Below the pieces are notes generated by a model that was given only the letters and a program-made list of their open reading frames with translations, searched no databases and was not told the origin of the DNA. DNA of 31,227 nt from Dysgonamonadaceae bacterium (lineage in GTDB: Bacteria; Bacteroidota; Bacteroidia; Bacteroidales; Azobacteroidaceae), in NCBI GenBank assembly GCA_031255425.1, contig JAIRSN010000241.1:1-31227 (forward strand), given 5' to 3'. Position numbers and translations under genes: made by a program. Shown here piece by piece: positions 21,894 through 30,957 of this stretch. How positions within the stretch are numbered: position 1 is the stretch's first letter; each line of letters starts with the position of its first letter.

Positions 21894-24800
21894 TTAAAAT
21901 TCAATTTTAATATCAAACCCGAAAGTAGTGGAAGGAGGCAATGAGCCGGATTCCATCCCCTGTCCGTTACCGGCATTCAAAGCCGCTTCGGGGTCGATTC
22001 CTTTCGGCGTTTTCTGATAAATAACCCATAAATTACGTCCGACGATGGAGATACGGGCATTGCTCATTTTAATTTTGGAAATCCAGGACTTGGGCAGATA
22101 GTAACCAATACCCAATTCCCGCAATTTGACATAAGAAGCATCGTACGTCACTTCGCTGCAATAACTGTCCGCCCAATAGCCCACATTTCCCGGCCACAGG
22201 TAACCCGTAAACGGCTGAGGCTCGTAATTCGGATCCAACTGATTCATGTCGTTGATATTGTCGTACTGAGTCGCGTCGTACACATACAGGTTATCGAAGG
22301 AACTGCCTCCCCATAGATCTTCGGCGCCACCCGATTCGCCCATGATGACGGTTCGTTTCCAGTACGATTCCCGCTGTTTTTCACTCCCGCTGGTTACCCC
22401 GTTGCGGATAGCCTGGCGCATTGTTCCGGAATAAAGTTTACCGCCTTTTTTCATATCAATCAGCAAATACGCATCGAAATTTTTCCACCGGAAACGGTTG
22501 TTGATGCTGAACATGTAGTCGGGATTGAAATTCCCCAGGTAATCGTAATCAACTTTGACAGGGTCGCCACTGGAAGTAACCATCCGCCGCCCCTGCTTGT
22601 CGGTCAGCCATTTGGAACCATACATAGAACCATAAGGCAACCCGACCCGGATTACATTGTAAAAGTCGAAAATCTGACCAAGCTGGATCTGGTCAAGACC
22701 GTCCACCATGCTGAGAACTTCAGATTCATTCTTTGTATAATTGAAATCCAGGTTCCATTGGAAATCCTTCAGTTGAATGGGAGTGGTATTGACGGCAACT
22801 TCCCAACCCTTGTTCCGGATTTCTCCCGCGTTAAACACGCGCCTTTCATAACCCGACGAAAGCGACATGTCCGCCTCCACAATCTGGTCGAACGAATTGG
22901 CCTGATAGTAAGTAATATCAAAGTTCAGACGGCTTTTGAGCAAACGAATATCCGTACCAAATTCGAGCGAACGGGTGCGTTCCGGCCTTAAATGACTGTT
23001 GGGAACCGTACCCGGCAAGGATACATACTTATAACCGCCGTAAATATTCCCGCTGCCCAGGTCCATATACGGCAACAAACGGTAGGGATCCGTATCGTTC
23101 CCCACCTGCGCATAAGAAGCGCGCAACTTTCCATAGAACTTGTCGGACGAAATACCCAGCATCTCGGCAGGCAGTACGGATATACCCGCCGAAGGATAAA
23201 AATACGAATTGTTTTCCGGCGGCAGCGTCGAACTCCAATCGTTACGCCCGGTAAAATCAAGGTAAACAAAATCCCGGAAACCAACCGACAGCGAACCGTA
23301 CAGCCCCCGAATGCGCTTTTGGGAGAGAATATCCTCGTTTGCCATTGGGCGCAAATCGCTGTTGGAGATATGCGCAAAACCCGCCTGCTTCAACGACTCC
23401 AGCGAAGCATTCAGCCATGAGCCCTTGTAATCCAGTTGCTGTCCGCCCAACGTACCCAGCAACGACACCCGGTCGTTTGCCAAACGGCCGTTGTAAACCA
23501 GCCGCCATTCATATTGGGCGTTGTCGACAATATTAAATTGCCGGCGGTAAAACCCGGCTTCATCGATACCACCACCCAGAGCGCCCCTGTTCCGGAACTC
23601 CATGCTGTTGGTACTGATATATTCCCGCCCGTACATCACGGTAGCCCGCAGAGAAGGCAAAAGCTGCCAGGACAAATCGAAATTCCCCAACACACGCAAC
23701 TTGTTGTCCCGGTTGCCGGTCTCGTTGATAGACCAGTAAGGATTGTGGATGCCGCCGACCATGACCGATTCCGAGCCCGCCGGCGTTTTGTAAAACTTCA
23801 ACTGGTCCAGCGTCATCGACCGCGCCAGGATTGTGTACATATACAAAGGATTAAACCCACTTTGATTGGCATACCGGCGATTCCTCGTAACATCGTCGAT
23901 ATAAGTCAGCTTGGAATCCAAGGACAGGTTTTTCGCCAGGGTATTGAAGAAGCGCAGGTTCAAGGTATTTTTGTTTACCCGGTTCTGTTTCTCCACTACA
24001 TCATCCGCATTGTAATTGGTAAACGACAGGCGGTAGTTGTTGTCCACGTTTCCACCCTCTAAAGAGAGGTTGTTGGTATAGGTGGAAGCCCGCCGGTAGA
24101 AATCATAGACATTGTTGGGTTCGGGCGAATAAGTGTGTACCTGCCCGTCCAGGCCGATATACGGGATACCAATCAGCGGCCCGCCGTTGGAGCGACCGCC
24201 CTGGCTGCCGTTTGCCGCGATTTCCTCCATGCCCGGAAGACCCGGATAAGGATAAAGGTTCCCACCGGCATCCGCCGGCAGCAAAATCGAATGATTGTGG
24301 TTGTCTTCGATCCGGGAATTGTGACCCATCCCGAAGGAATTCTGGAAAGCCGGCCATTGGGTAATGTACCGGAACATCGTATTGGACTTGACGGACACCT
24401 TGAACCGGTTCGACTTCGCCTTTTTGGTCGTGATAATAATCACCCCGTTGGCAGCACGCGAACCATACAGGGCAGCCGCGTTGGGACCCTTCAGCACATC
24501 GATGGATTCAATATCGTCCGGGTTGATGTCGGCAGCGCCGTTACCCATATCCAGCCCGCCGTCGCGCCCGGCGCTTTGGCTGCCGTCGCTGTTGTCGACA
24601 GCCATCCCGTCGACCACAAAAAGCGGCTGGTTGTTGCCCGTAAACGAACTGTTACCGCGAATCACAATACGCGCCGACCCGGTAGCGCTGGGCGGCGGCG
24701 TCACCAGCACGCCCGCCACCTTGCCGGCAAGCGAGGACACAAGGTTGACGTCGCGCACTTCGGCAATCGTCGCCGCATCGACCCGCTGCTGGGAAACCGG

Positions 24801-25154
24801 CAAGGACTTGCTTTCGCGTTTGATGCCCAAAGCCGAAACGACCACCTCGCTCAACATCGCCGTGTTTTCTTCCAGTACCACATCCACCGTCGCCCGGTTT
24901 CCGACAGGCGCCGTATGCGTTTTCATTCCAATGTAGGAAAAGACCAGGTCGGAATCACCGGCACGAAGAGAAAGGACGTAGTTGCCGTTGAAATCCGTAG
25001 CCGTACCGCGTTGGGAGCCTTTGACTGTCACCGTAACACCCGGCAACGCTTCATTCGACGCGTCCCTGACGGTGCCCGTGATGGTTTTCTGCGCCAGTAT
25101 GCCGTTGCATACACACAGAATAAAGAGTGCAAATAAAATCTTTCGTTTTTTCAT
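21894..25154 (-). CDS. SusC/RagA-like TonB-dependent outer-membrane transporter
   Basis: The protein has 1086 residues. The signal peptide ends near GILAQ (22), followed by a carboxypeptidase-regulatory-like domain (about 23-95, TITGTVRDASNEALPGVTV). A likely TonB-box/linker (LSEVVVSALG, 101-110) and the plug domain (about 115-245) come next, the latter containing the SusC signature DVLKGPNAAALYGSRAANG (219-237). A 22-strand barrel follows and ends in the aromatic IEF typical of outer-membrane proteins. It imports oligosaccharides with SusD using TonB energy. The gap to the upstream gene is 45 bases; no clear separate promoter was found in it, although ATCAATTTTGG resembles a weak -7 box. Confidence 0.96.
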   Translation of the reverse strand: MKKRKILFALFILCVCNGILAQKTITGTVRDASNEALPGVTVTVKGSQRGTATDFNGNYVLSLRAGDSDLVFSYIGMKTHTAPVGNRATVDVVLEENTAMLSEVVVSALGIKRESKSLPVSQQRVDAATIAEVRDVNLVSSLAGKVAGVLVTPPPSATGSARIVIRGNSSFTGNNQPLFVVDGMAVDNSDGSQSAGRDGGLDMGNGAADINPDDIESIDVLKGPNAAALYGSRAANGVIIITTKKAKSNRFKVSVKSNTMFRYITQWPAFQNSFGMGHNSRIEDNHNHSILLPADAGGNLYPYPGLPGMEEIAANGSQGGRSNGGPLIGIPYIGLDGQVHTYSPEPNNVYDFYRRASTYTNNLSLEGGNVDNNYRLSFTNYNADDVVEKQNRVNKNTLNLRFFNTLAKNLSLDSKLTYIDDVTRNRRYANQSGFNPLYMYTILARSMTLDQLKFYKTPAGSESVMVGGIHNPYWSINETGNRDNKLRVLGNFDLSWQLLPSLRATVMYGREYISTNSMEFRNRGALGGGIDEAGFYRRQFNIVDNAQYEWRLVYNGRLANDRVSLLGTLGGQQLDYKGSWLNASLESLKQAGFAHISNSDLRPMANEDILSQKRIRGLYGSLSVGFRDFVYLDFTGRNDWSSTLPPENNSYFYPSAGISVLPAEMLGISSDKFYGKLRASYAQVGNDTDPYRLLPYMDLGSGNIYGGYKYVSLPGTVPNSHLRPERTRSLEFGTDIRLLKSRLNFDITYYQANSFDQIVEADMSLSSGYERRVFNAGEIRNKGWEVAVNTTPIQLKDFQWNLDFNYTKNESEVLSMVDGLDQIQLGQIFDFYNVIRVGLPYGSMYGSKWLTDKQGRRMVTSSGDPVKVDYDYLGNFNPDYMFSINNRFRWKNFDAYLLIDMKKGGKLYSGTMRQAIRNGVTSGSEKQRESYWKRTVIMGESGGAEDLWGGSSFDNLYVYDATQYDNINDMNQLDPNYEPQPFTGYLWPGNVGYWADSYCSEVTYDASYVKLRELGIGYYLPKSWISKIKMSNARISIVGRNLWVIYQKTPKGIDPEAALNAGNGQGMESGSLPPSTTFGFDIKIEF

Positions 25155-25199
25155 ACTTATCCAATTAGTTGACCAAAATTGATTTCAGCCGTTACATAT

Positions 25200-28100
25200 T
25201 TATTGATTGTTTACTAACTTCTGCTTGTAGATATTCCCCTTGTTCCGGACCACCACGAGATAGATTCCCCGCGGGAGACAGACCGGCATCGATCCGGTTG
25301 TGACCTGAACGGGGGGAGTAACCGGCTGCCCGGTAACCGCAAATACCTGCACCCGGGACGTGCCCGTCAAACCGGACAGGTTCAGCCTGCCGGGAGAAAA
25401 GTACATCCTTGCCTCCTTGCCGTCCGGGACCGTCCGGATGCCGGCAAGCGAGGTATCGGCAACATAAAACTCGGCAATCCGCCAGGCGCTCGAGCCGGAG
25501 CCGGTCTGTTCCACTTTGATATACCGCGCCGACTGCTTGTCGAAACTGATTTGCGCCGTGTTCCTGCCGGTCCCGACAGCCGTCCAGTTTACATCGTCGG
25601 TCGAAACGGACACCGTAAAAGACACCGGCAAGTAACCGCTTGCCGTAGCCGGGTCCATGTAAATGCCGGTGAAGGTATTGTTTTCGAGCATATCCACCTT
25701 GAACCATTGCCCCGGTTGCTGGCGGTCGCCCAGGGTAGACCAGCGGGTATCGCTGTCACCATCCAGGCTTTTCTGCGCATCGCCGTTGTAGGTGGAAGCC
25801 GTGGCAATCCAGCCGTCCCGCGGAATAAACGCGCCGGCACCGGGCGCGACGCTTGCGGTAAATCCCAGGTTGTTCAACCATAACCCGCAATCGTCCGGAC
25901 GGACATTGCCCGGATTGACCAGCGAGGATTGGATGAAAAACTGCGGGGCGGAACCCGCGGTCAGCAACGAGCTGATATTGTTGATATTCGATCCGGTAAC
26001 GTCGAACGTAGCGCCGGGGCTGACGGAGCCGAAGTTCCTCTGCCCGGAGTTATCGTAATTCCCCGCTTGCAGTTCGAGGACGCCGCCCTGTATCTCGTTG
26101 GAAATATTTTGCGGCTGCCCCCAAAAGTCGGCGCCGAAAAAGGTCACCTTGCCGGCGAAATCCGGCGTCGTCCGGAGGTAGCGGTTGTTCTGCTTGAATT
26201 CGTCCTTCACTTCGCCGGGACGACCGGGAGCCGTTGTCACGATTTGCGTATTGATAAAGTGAAAACCGTCTTCCCCGACACCGTCGAGATAGAAGGAAGT
26301 CATCCCCTGGTCGATGCCCTGCCCGAGGCAGATGCCGTTAGCGCCGGCGCCCAGGGTAAACCCGCGGTTGGAACCAAAGTCGAAATTGTTGTACAAAACC
26401 TGGTTGCTGCAATTTTCGATGACCAGGAAATGCAGGTTGTTCCAGCAATAAGCATACGCCAGGTCGTGTTCGAGCCGGTACTTCTCCGCATCGGGCTGGG
26501 TATTGTCGGGCGAGTTCGGCCAGGCGCCGTATTTGGTTTCGCCGCCGGAACCGTAGGCAATCTGGTTGAATTGCGCATTGTAAATATGCCCGTTCCGGGA
26601 ACCGCCGCCCACGCGGATACCGGTTTTGAAAACATGCCCGGAAGGATAATCCACAAAATGATTGTCGCAGGGGTGGGTGAAAAGGTCTATCCCGTGATAA
26701 GCCGTCCGGAAGGCGATATTGACGATGTAAACATCCCGGTTTCCGCGAACGGTGTACGGGTAATGATAGATGTCGCCGTTGTTGCGTTCCGGTTCGGTCA
26801 GCAGTTGAACCACCTGTTCGGGGTAGTTCATCACCAGCCCGCGGATACCGCTGCCCGGCTCCATCGTAATAAACGGCGTGCCGTCCTCGTCGCCCTTTCC
26901 GGCATAGATTTCCATAACGCTGCCCGGACCGGTCGGCAAACTCGGCACATCGACCGCCCCTTTCAGTTCGACTCCCGACGGAATCGTGAGCGGCTGATAG
27001 AAACTGTAATGCCCCGGAGGCAGGAAAACCACGCCGCCGCCGGCGGCTTCCGCCCGGTTCAGCAAGGCTTGCAAGGCGGCGGAATTGTCCGTCGCCGCCT
27101 GGGAAGGATCGGCAGATTGCGAAAAGACCTGGTTGGAAGCATCCGCCACATAAAAGGCATTGCCGGCGGGCTTCTGCCCGAAATCATATTGATTCTTATA
27201 CGGGAAATGCGGCAAGCGGGTCATCTCTAGGGGTTGGTGGTCGATAAGACAGGCATACATCGACACGTTCTTGATACTTTCCGCTTTCAGGAAACGGTTG
27301 CCGGTGACGGTAGCCCGGACATTCATCCCCAGGATAAGCTGGTCCGGCTCGTTATTGAAATCGCAGTTCACCACGGAAAGCAATCCGCCGCGGACATCCA
27401 CGGGACCCTTGTTGATCGTATTCTGGTTTAGCAGGAGCTTGGTCGTATTGGTTGCCGGGGCATAGACGGAAGCCACTTTCGTATCAAATGTGCATCCCTG
27501 AATCTGGAGAACCCCGCCGGGCGCCCGGTCTAAATAGAAACCGTAGTCGCAGCCGGTAAACGTGTATTCGTAGAACATCATGCCCGCTCCGGCGACGGCG
27601 GCGGCATAAACACCGTATTTACAGTTGGTAAATTCCATTCCGTAGTTGTGCCCGTTGGGAGCGGTTTTGTTGCCGTTGTTGTCCGGATTGTGCGACAAGT
27701 CCAGGCGGTAACCGGTGTTGTATCCTTCGGCCTTTACCTTGCAGATAAACGACCAGTCGTTGCGGCGCATAATGACCGCCGTGCCGTTGGCGTAGATATA
27801 GGACGTGTGGGGTCCGTCTACCGAAGGCGAACCCGGCAGTCCCGAACCCGACCAGTAGCCGGGCGAAAAGTCCACGTTGTCGATTCGCCCCACTTCGGCG
27901 ATGTTGTCGATTTCGATGCCGCGCCGCAGCGGGGTGCCGTAAATGCCGTAGCAATTGGGCGCGCCGCCGCCGTTGCGCCGCGAGAAAATAATGCCGTCGA
28001 ACGCATTGACCAGTGTGATGTTGGACGCCAGGGTGTAATCGTTCCCCCAGTAAGCCGCCTGCCCGAACAGGATGGCGGGCGGGTACGCCACAATATTGTC

Positions 28101-28643
28101 CGCATCCTGGTTGGGATACCAGAACGCCAGGTCCCGCACGGCGGACGAGGGTTGCAGGATGATGGTCGACTGCGCTTCGTAAGACGTTCCGGGCAATCCG
28201 TTCGGGAGCAGGGTACAGTCGTGCCCCCGGGCGGAAGGATTGTCGGCGACGATAATCGTCCCCTTGACGGGCTGCCCCTTCACCGGCTTTTCCCATTCGC
28301 CCCGTATCGTCACGCCTTTGGGGAGGACCAGCGACCCTTTGATCAAGTATTTGCCTTCGGGAAGAAAGAGCGTCCCGCCGTTGGGCGTGCCGTCGTTCTT
28401 GCGTCCGTTATTGTTGGTACGGGAACCCAGGAAATCGAGCAAGCGCTGGAACAAAGCCGTCTGGTCGGCGGCACCCGTCGGGTCGGCGCCGTAATCCATA
28501 ACGTTGATTCCCGCGACAAAAGCATCGGCAGACGCATACCGGGGCGTCACCAGTTCCCAGTGATAATTTATTTCCTGCGCACAACTGCCGAGGGCGGTCA
28601 GGACCATTCCCGCAGCGATGATTATTCTCCTAATCGTTACCAT
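25200..28643 (-). CDS. Double pectate-lyase-3-type beta-helix protein with F5/8 type C and T9SS domains
   Basis: The protein has 1147 residues. The signal ends in LGSCAQ, which allows either lipidation at Cys21 or cleavage after CAQ. Two helix-start motifs of the pectate_lyase_3 type are seen: GINVMDYGADPTGAADQTALFQRLL (about 45-70) with GGTLFLPEGKYLIKG, and a second (about 500-560) with AATDNSAALQALLN and GGGVVFLPPGHYSFY. Tandem helices of this type are characteristic of GH55 beta-1,3-glucanases, but also of other GH28-related proteins. Residues about 945-1065 form an F5/8 type C (CBM32-like) domain (SLDGDSDTRWSTLGD, ARYIKVEQTG). The last 80 residues (RVQVFAVTGQPV, LPRGIYLVVVRNKGNIYKQKLV) are a T9SS sorting domain. 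It probably acts outside the cell on a backbone. It lies between GH92 (18-base gap) and SusC. Confidence 0.85.
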   Translation of the reverse strand: MVTIRRIIIAAGMVLTALGSCAQEINYHWELVTPRYASADAFVAGINVMDYGADPTGAADQTALFQRLLDFLGSRTNNNGRKNDGTPNGGTLFLPEGKYLIKGSLVLPKGVTIRGEWEKPVKGQPVKGTIIVADNPSARGHDCTLLPNGLPGTSYEAQSTIILQPSSAVRDLAFWYPNQDADNIVAYPPAILFGQAAYWGNDYTLASNITLVNAFDGIIFSRRNGGGAPNCYGIYGTPLRRGIEIDNIAEVGRIDNVDFSPGYWSGSGLPGSPSVDGPHTSYIYANGTAVIMRRNDWSFICKVKAEGYNTGYRLDLSHNPDNNGNKTAPNGHNYGMEFTNCKYGVYAAAVAGAGMMFYEYTFTGCDYGFYLDRAPGGVLQIQGCTFDTKVASVYAPATNTTKLLLNQNTINKGPVDVRGGLLSVVNCDFNNEPDQLILGMNVRATVTGNRFLKAESIKNVSMYACLIDHQPLEMTRLPHFPYKNQYDFGQKPAGNAFYVADASNQVFSQSADPSQAATDNSAALQALLNRAEAAGGGVVFLPPGHYSFYQPLTIPSGVELKGAVDVPSLPTGPGSVMEIYAGKGDEDGTPFITMEPGSGIRGLVMNYPEQVVQLLTEPERNNGDIYHYPYTVRGNRDVYIVNIAFRTAYHGIDLFTHPCDNHFVDYPSGHVFKTGIRVGGGSRNGHIYNAQFNQIAYGSGGETKYGAWPNSPDNTQPDAEKYRLEHDLAYAYCWNNLHFLVIENCSNQVLYNNFDFGSNRGFTLGAGANGICLGQGIDQGMTSFYLDGVGEDGFHFINTQIVTTAPGRPGEVKDEFKQNNRYLRTTPDFAGKVTFFGADFWGQPQNISNEIQGGVLELQAGNYDNSGQRNFGSVSPGATFDVTGSNINNISSLLTAGSAPQFFIQSSLVNPGNVRPDDCGLWLNNLGFTASVAPGAGAFIPRDGWIATASTYNGDAQKSLDGDSDTRWSTLGDRQQPGQWFKVDMLENNTFTGIYMDPATASGYLPVSFTVSVSTDDVNWTAVGTGRNTAQISFDKQSARYIKVEQTGSGSSAWRIAEFYVADTSLAGIRTVPDGKEARMYFSPGRLNLSGLTGTSRVQVFAVTGQPVTPPVQVTTGSMPVCLPRGIYLVVVRNKGNIYKQKLVNNQ

Positions 28644-28661
28644 ATCTGAAAGTATTAATGT

Positions 28662-30881
28662 TTACAAAACCGGTTGATCACCCATTGTTATTTCCAGCGT
28701 CCCGCCGTTCATCAGGTCGCTGTGCCGGAAAAAGAGGACTTCCAGCGCTTCCCCGTTTAACCGGGCGGACTGAACGTATTTGTTCGCAGGGCTGTTGTTT
28801 ATTGTTTTTACATGAAAGACATTCCCGTTTTCGAGGTGAATCGCTACTTCGTCGAACAGGGGACGCCCGATCGAATAATAGGGCACGCCCGGGCAATAGG
28901 AATAGAAGCCCATACTGTTCAGAACATACCAGGCGGACATCTCTCCGCAGTCTTCATTCCCCGACAATCCGTTGGGATGATTGAGATAGAGCGTTTGCAA
29001 TACTTTGTCCGTCAGTTCCTGCGTTTTGTAGGATTGCCCGACCAGGTTGTAAAGGTGGATGGTCTGGTGGCTCGGCTCGTTCCCGTGCGCGTACTGCCCG
29101 ATCAGTCCGGAAATATCGGCGGAGGCATTCTCCCCGGAGATTTCGGAGGAGACGCTGAACAGCGAATCCAGCTTGGCGATCAATCGTTCGCGCCCGCCCA
29201 TCAATGCTGCCAGGCCTTCCACATCGTGCGGAACAAACCACGTCCATTGCCAGGCGTTGCCTTCGCAGTAATCATCGTTGTTGTGATCGGAGTGGCGCGG
29301 GTCGAAAGGCGTCCGCCAGGAACGGTCGCTCATCCTTCCCCGCATAAAGCCGGTGGAGGCATCGTAGTAATTTTTGTAATATCTGCTTCGTTCCATGTAT
29401 TTCAAATAATCTTCCTGCTGACCGAGCGCCTGCGCCAGGCGGGCTATCATCCAGTCGTTGTAAGCGTATTCCAACCCGCGGGCGACCGATTGTTTTTCGA
29501 CTTCCGCCGGAATGTATCCGAGGGTGTTTTTGTAGTGCTTGCCCACGGGCATCAACTGTTGGTGCAAAATATCCCGGTCGACCGCCGGCGAAATATCGAG
29601 CGTGTCGTAACCGGACGATTTCTTCGCGGCACGGTAAGCCTTTTGTATATCGAAATCCTGCTGTCCCTTCAAATAGGAGTCGCCGATAACGGACACGGCA
29701 TGGTAGCCGATCATGCAGCCGGTATAATTGGACATCAACTCCCACATCGGCAACAGTCCGCCTTCGTCGGACTTGCGGATCAGCGAGCGAATCATCGCCT
29801 GGTTTTCTTCCGGCGAGAGAATGGTATTCAGCGGATGCAACGCCCGGAAGGTATCCCAAAGGGAAAAGACCGAATAGTTCACGTAGTTTGCGTCGTTCGC
29901 TATCGAATGGTCCATCCGGCGGTACCGCCCGTCTGCATCCGAGGCGATAACCGGCTCCAGTGCGGTGTGGTAAAGCCCGGTATAAAAGATGATTTTGTCG
30001 TTCCCGTTTTTCGTCTTTACCTGAATCTTCGCCAGCTCCCTGTTCCACTGCTTCCGCGCCTGTTCTTTCACCCGGTTAAAATCCCAATCCGGGATTTCGG
30101 TCAGCAGGTTGTTCTTTGCGCCGGCGGCGTCGACGAAGGAGATGCCCACTTTTGCCAGCACCGGTTTTCTTTTGTCTGTTTGGTTGAATGTCAGGTATGC
30201 TTTTGTTTCGTCTTCCGGCGTGCAGGTAAAGGGTTCCGAAAATTGCGCATGAAAATACACGTAACGGTTGGGCGCCCACCCGGCAACCTGTTTCATCCCG
30301 CTGATTTCGCGTTCGTTCAGGACTGTAATCTCCGCCTGAAGCACCTGCCGGTCGTGAATCGTCCGCGCCAGGTCGATAAACAGTCCGGCGCTACCGGTTT
30401 CCGGGTAGGTGTAGCGATGAAAGCCCGCGCGGGTCGTCGCCGTCAGTTCCGCCTCAATGCCATAGGTATCCAGGTGTACGCGGTAATAACCGGGCGTTGC
30501 CGCCTCGTTCCCGTGCGAGAATGCCGAACCCGGCCGGGGTTCCCGGTCTTCTCCGTTCGGATTCACCCTTTCCGGCTTGCCGCTGTAAGGCAAAAAGAGG
30601 ACATCGCCCAAATCGCCGATTCCCGTGCCGCTCAGATGGGTGTGGCTGAAACCGATTAATGTACTGTCGTCGTAATGATAGCCCGCGCAGGCATCCCAGC
30701 CGTTGGTGCGGGTATCGGGACTCAGTTGCACCATGCCGTGCGGAACGGTCGCCCCCGGATAGGTATGCCCGTGGCCACCTGTTCCGATAAAGAGATTCAC
30801 ACAGGAATCCAATGGGGTTTCCCGGCAGGATATAAGTAGAAATATAAGACTGATTAGGGTACTGATTTTTTGTATTTTCAT
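28662..30881 (-). CDS. GH92 calcium-dependent exo-alpha-mannosidase lipoprotein
   Basis: The protein has 739 residues with lipobox LISC (Cys19). GH92 signatures run in order: FIGTGGHGHTYPGATVPHGM (31-50), HTHLSGTG (80-87), LWDTFRALHPL (341-351), EGNAWQWTWFVPHD (540-553, E540 in the position of the family's general acid), HGNEPSHQ (599-606) and GNEDCGEMSAWYVLNSMGFY (641-660). GH92 enzymes remove terminal alpha-mannose with inversion and need calcium. The sequence is full length with no lesion. As the first gene of the ten-gene block it lies just downstream of a candidate -7 box. The segment of three residues after the Cys (RET) is not strongly acidic, so the side of the membrane is unclear. 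Confidence 0.96.
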   Translation of the reverse strand: MKIQKISTLISLIFLLISCRETPLDSCVNLFIGTGGHGHTYPGATVPHGMVQLSPDTRTNGWDACAGYHYDDSTLIGFSHTHLSGTGIGDLGDVLFLPYSGKPERVNPNGEDREPRPGSAFSHGNEAATPGYYRVHLDTYGIEAELTATTRAGFHRYTYPETGSAGLFIDLARTIHDRQVLQAEITVLNEREISGMKQVAGWAPNRYVYFHAQFSEPFTCTPEDETKAYLTFNQTDKRKPVLAKVGISFVDAAGAKNNLLTEIPDWDFNRVKEQARKQWNRELAKIQVKTKNGNDKIIFYTGLYHTALEPVIASDADGRYRRMDHSIANDANYVNYSVFSLWDTFRALHPLNTILSPEENQAMIRSLIRKSDEGGLLPMWELMSNYTGCMIGYHAVSVIGDSYLKGQQDFDIQKAYRAAKKSSGYDTLDISPAVDRDILHQQLMPVGKHYKNTLGYIPAEVEKQSVARGLEYAYNDWMIARLAQALGQQEDYLKYMERSRYYKNYYDASTGFMRGRMSDRSWRTPFDPRHSDHNNDDYCEGNAWQWTWFVPHDVEGLAALMGGRERLIAKLDSLFSVSSEISGENASADISGLIGQYAHGNEPSHQTIHLYNLVGQSYKTQELTDKVLQTLYLNHPNGLSGNEDCGEMSAWYVLNSMGFYSYCPGVPYYSIGRPLFDEVAIHLENGNVFHVKTINNSPANKYVQSARLNGEALEVLFFRHSDLMNGGTLEITMGDQPVL

Positions 30882-30901
30882 GATTATATTTTGTTTTTGG
30901 G

Positions 30902-30909
30902 CAAAATTA
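30902..30909 (-). promoter_or_regulatory. Candidate Bacteroidota -7 box for the ten-gene operon
   Basis: On the - strand TAATTTTG matches the Bacteroidota primary sigma -7 consensus TAnnTTTG, 20 bases before the GH92 ATG. No good TTTG -33 box is seen upstream, and the resulting 5' leader would be short (about 15 bases), so confidence is limited. Confidence 0.4.
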
Positions 30910-30917
30910 AAAGGGGG

Positions 30918-30943
30918 GTTCTTAATATTTTCTTAAAAAGAAC
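30918..30943. promoter_or_regulatory. Inverted/direct repeat upstream of the -7 box (possible operator)
   Basis: GTTCTT (30918-30923) is mirrored by AAGAAC (30938-30943), and TTCTTAA is directly repeated at 30919 and 30930, 11 bases apart. The position, just upstream of the candidate -7 box and about where an activator would bind, suggests a regulatory site. The AT-rich composition raises the chance of coincidence. Confidence 0.35.
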
Positions 30944-30957
30944 TTAATCAGCGGGCG

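Noticed and set aside
25929..27230. 433-codon + strand frame
   Set aside because: Antisense to the double beta-helix gene; no motif.
28812..30659. 615-codon open frame on the + strand
   Set aside because: It is antisense to the GH92 gene, whose family motifs run without interruption; the peptide has no recognisable domain and is rich in Arg, Val and Gly as expected from a shadow frame.
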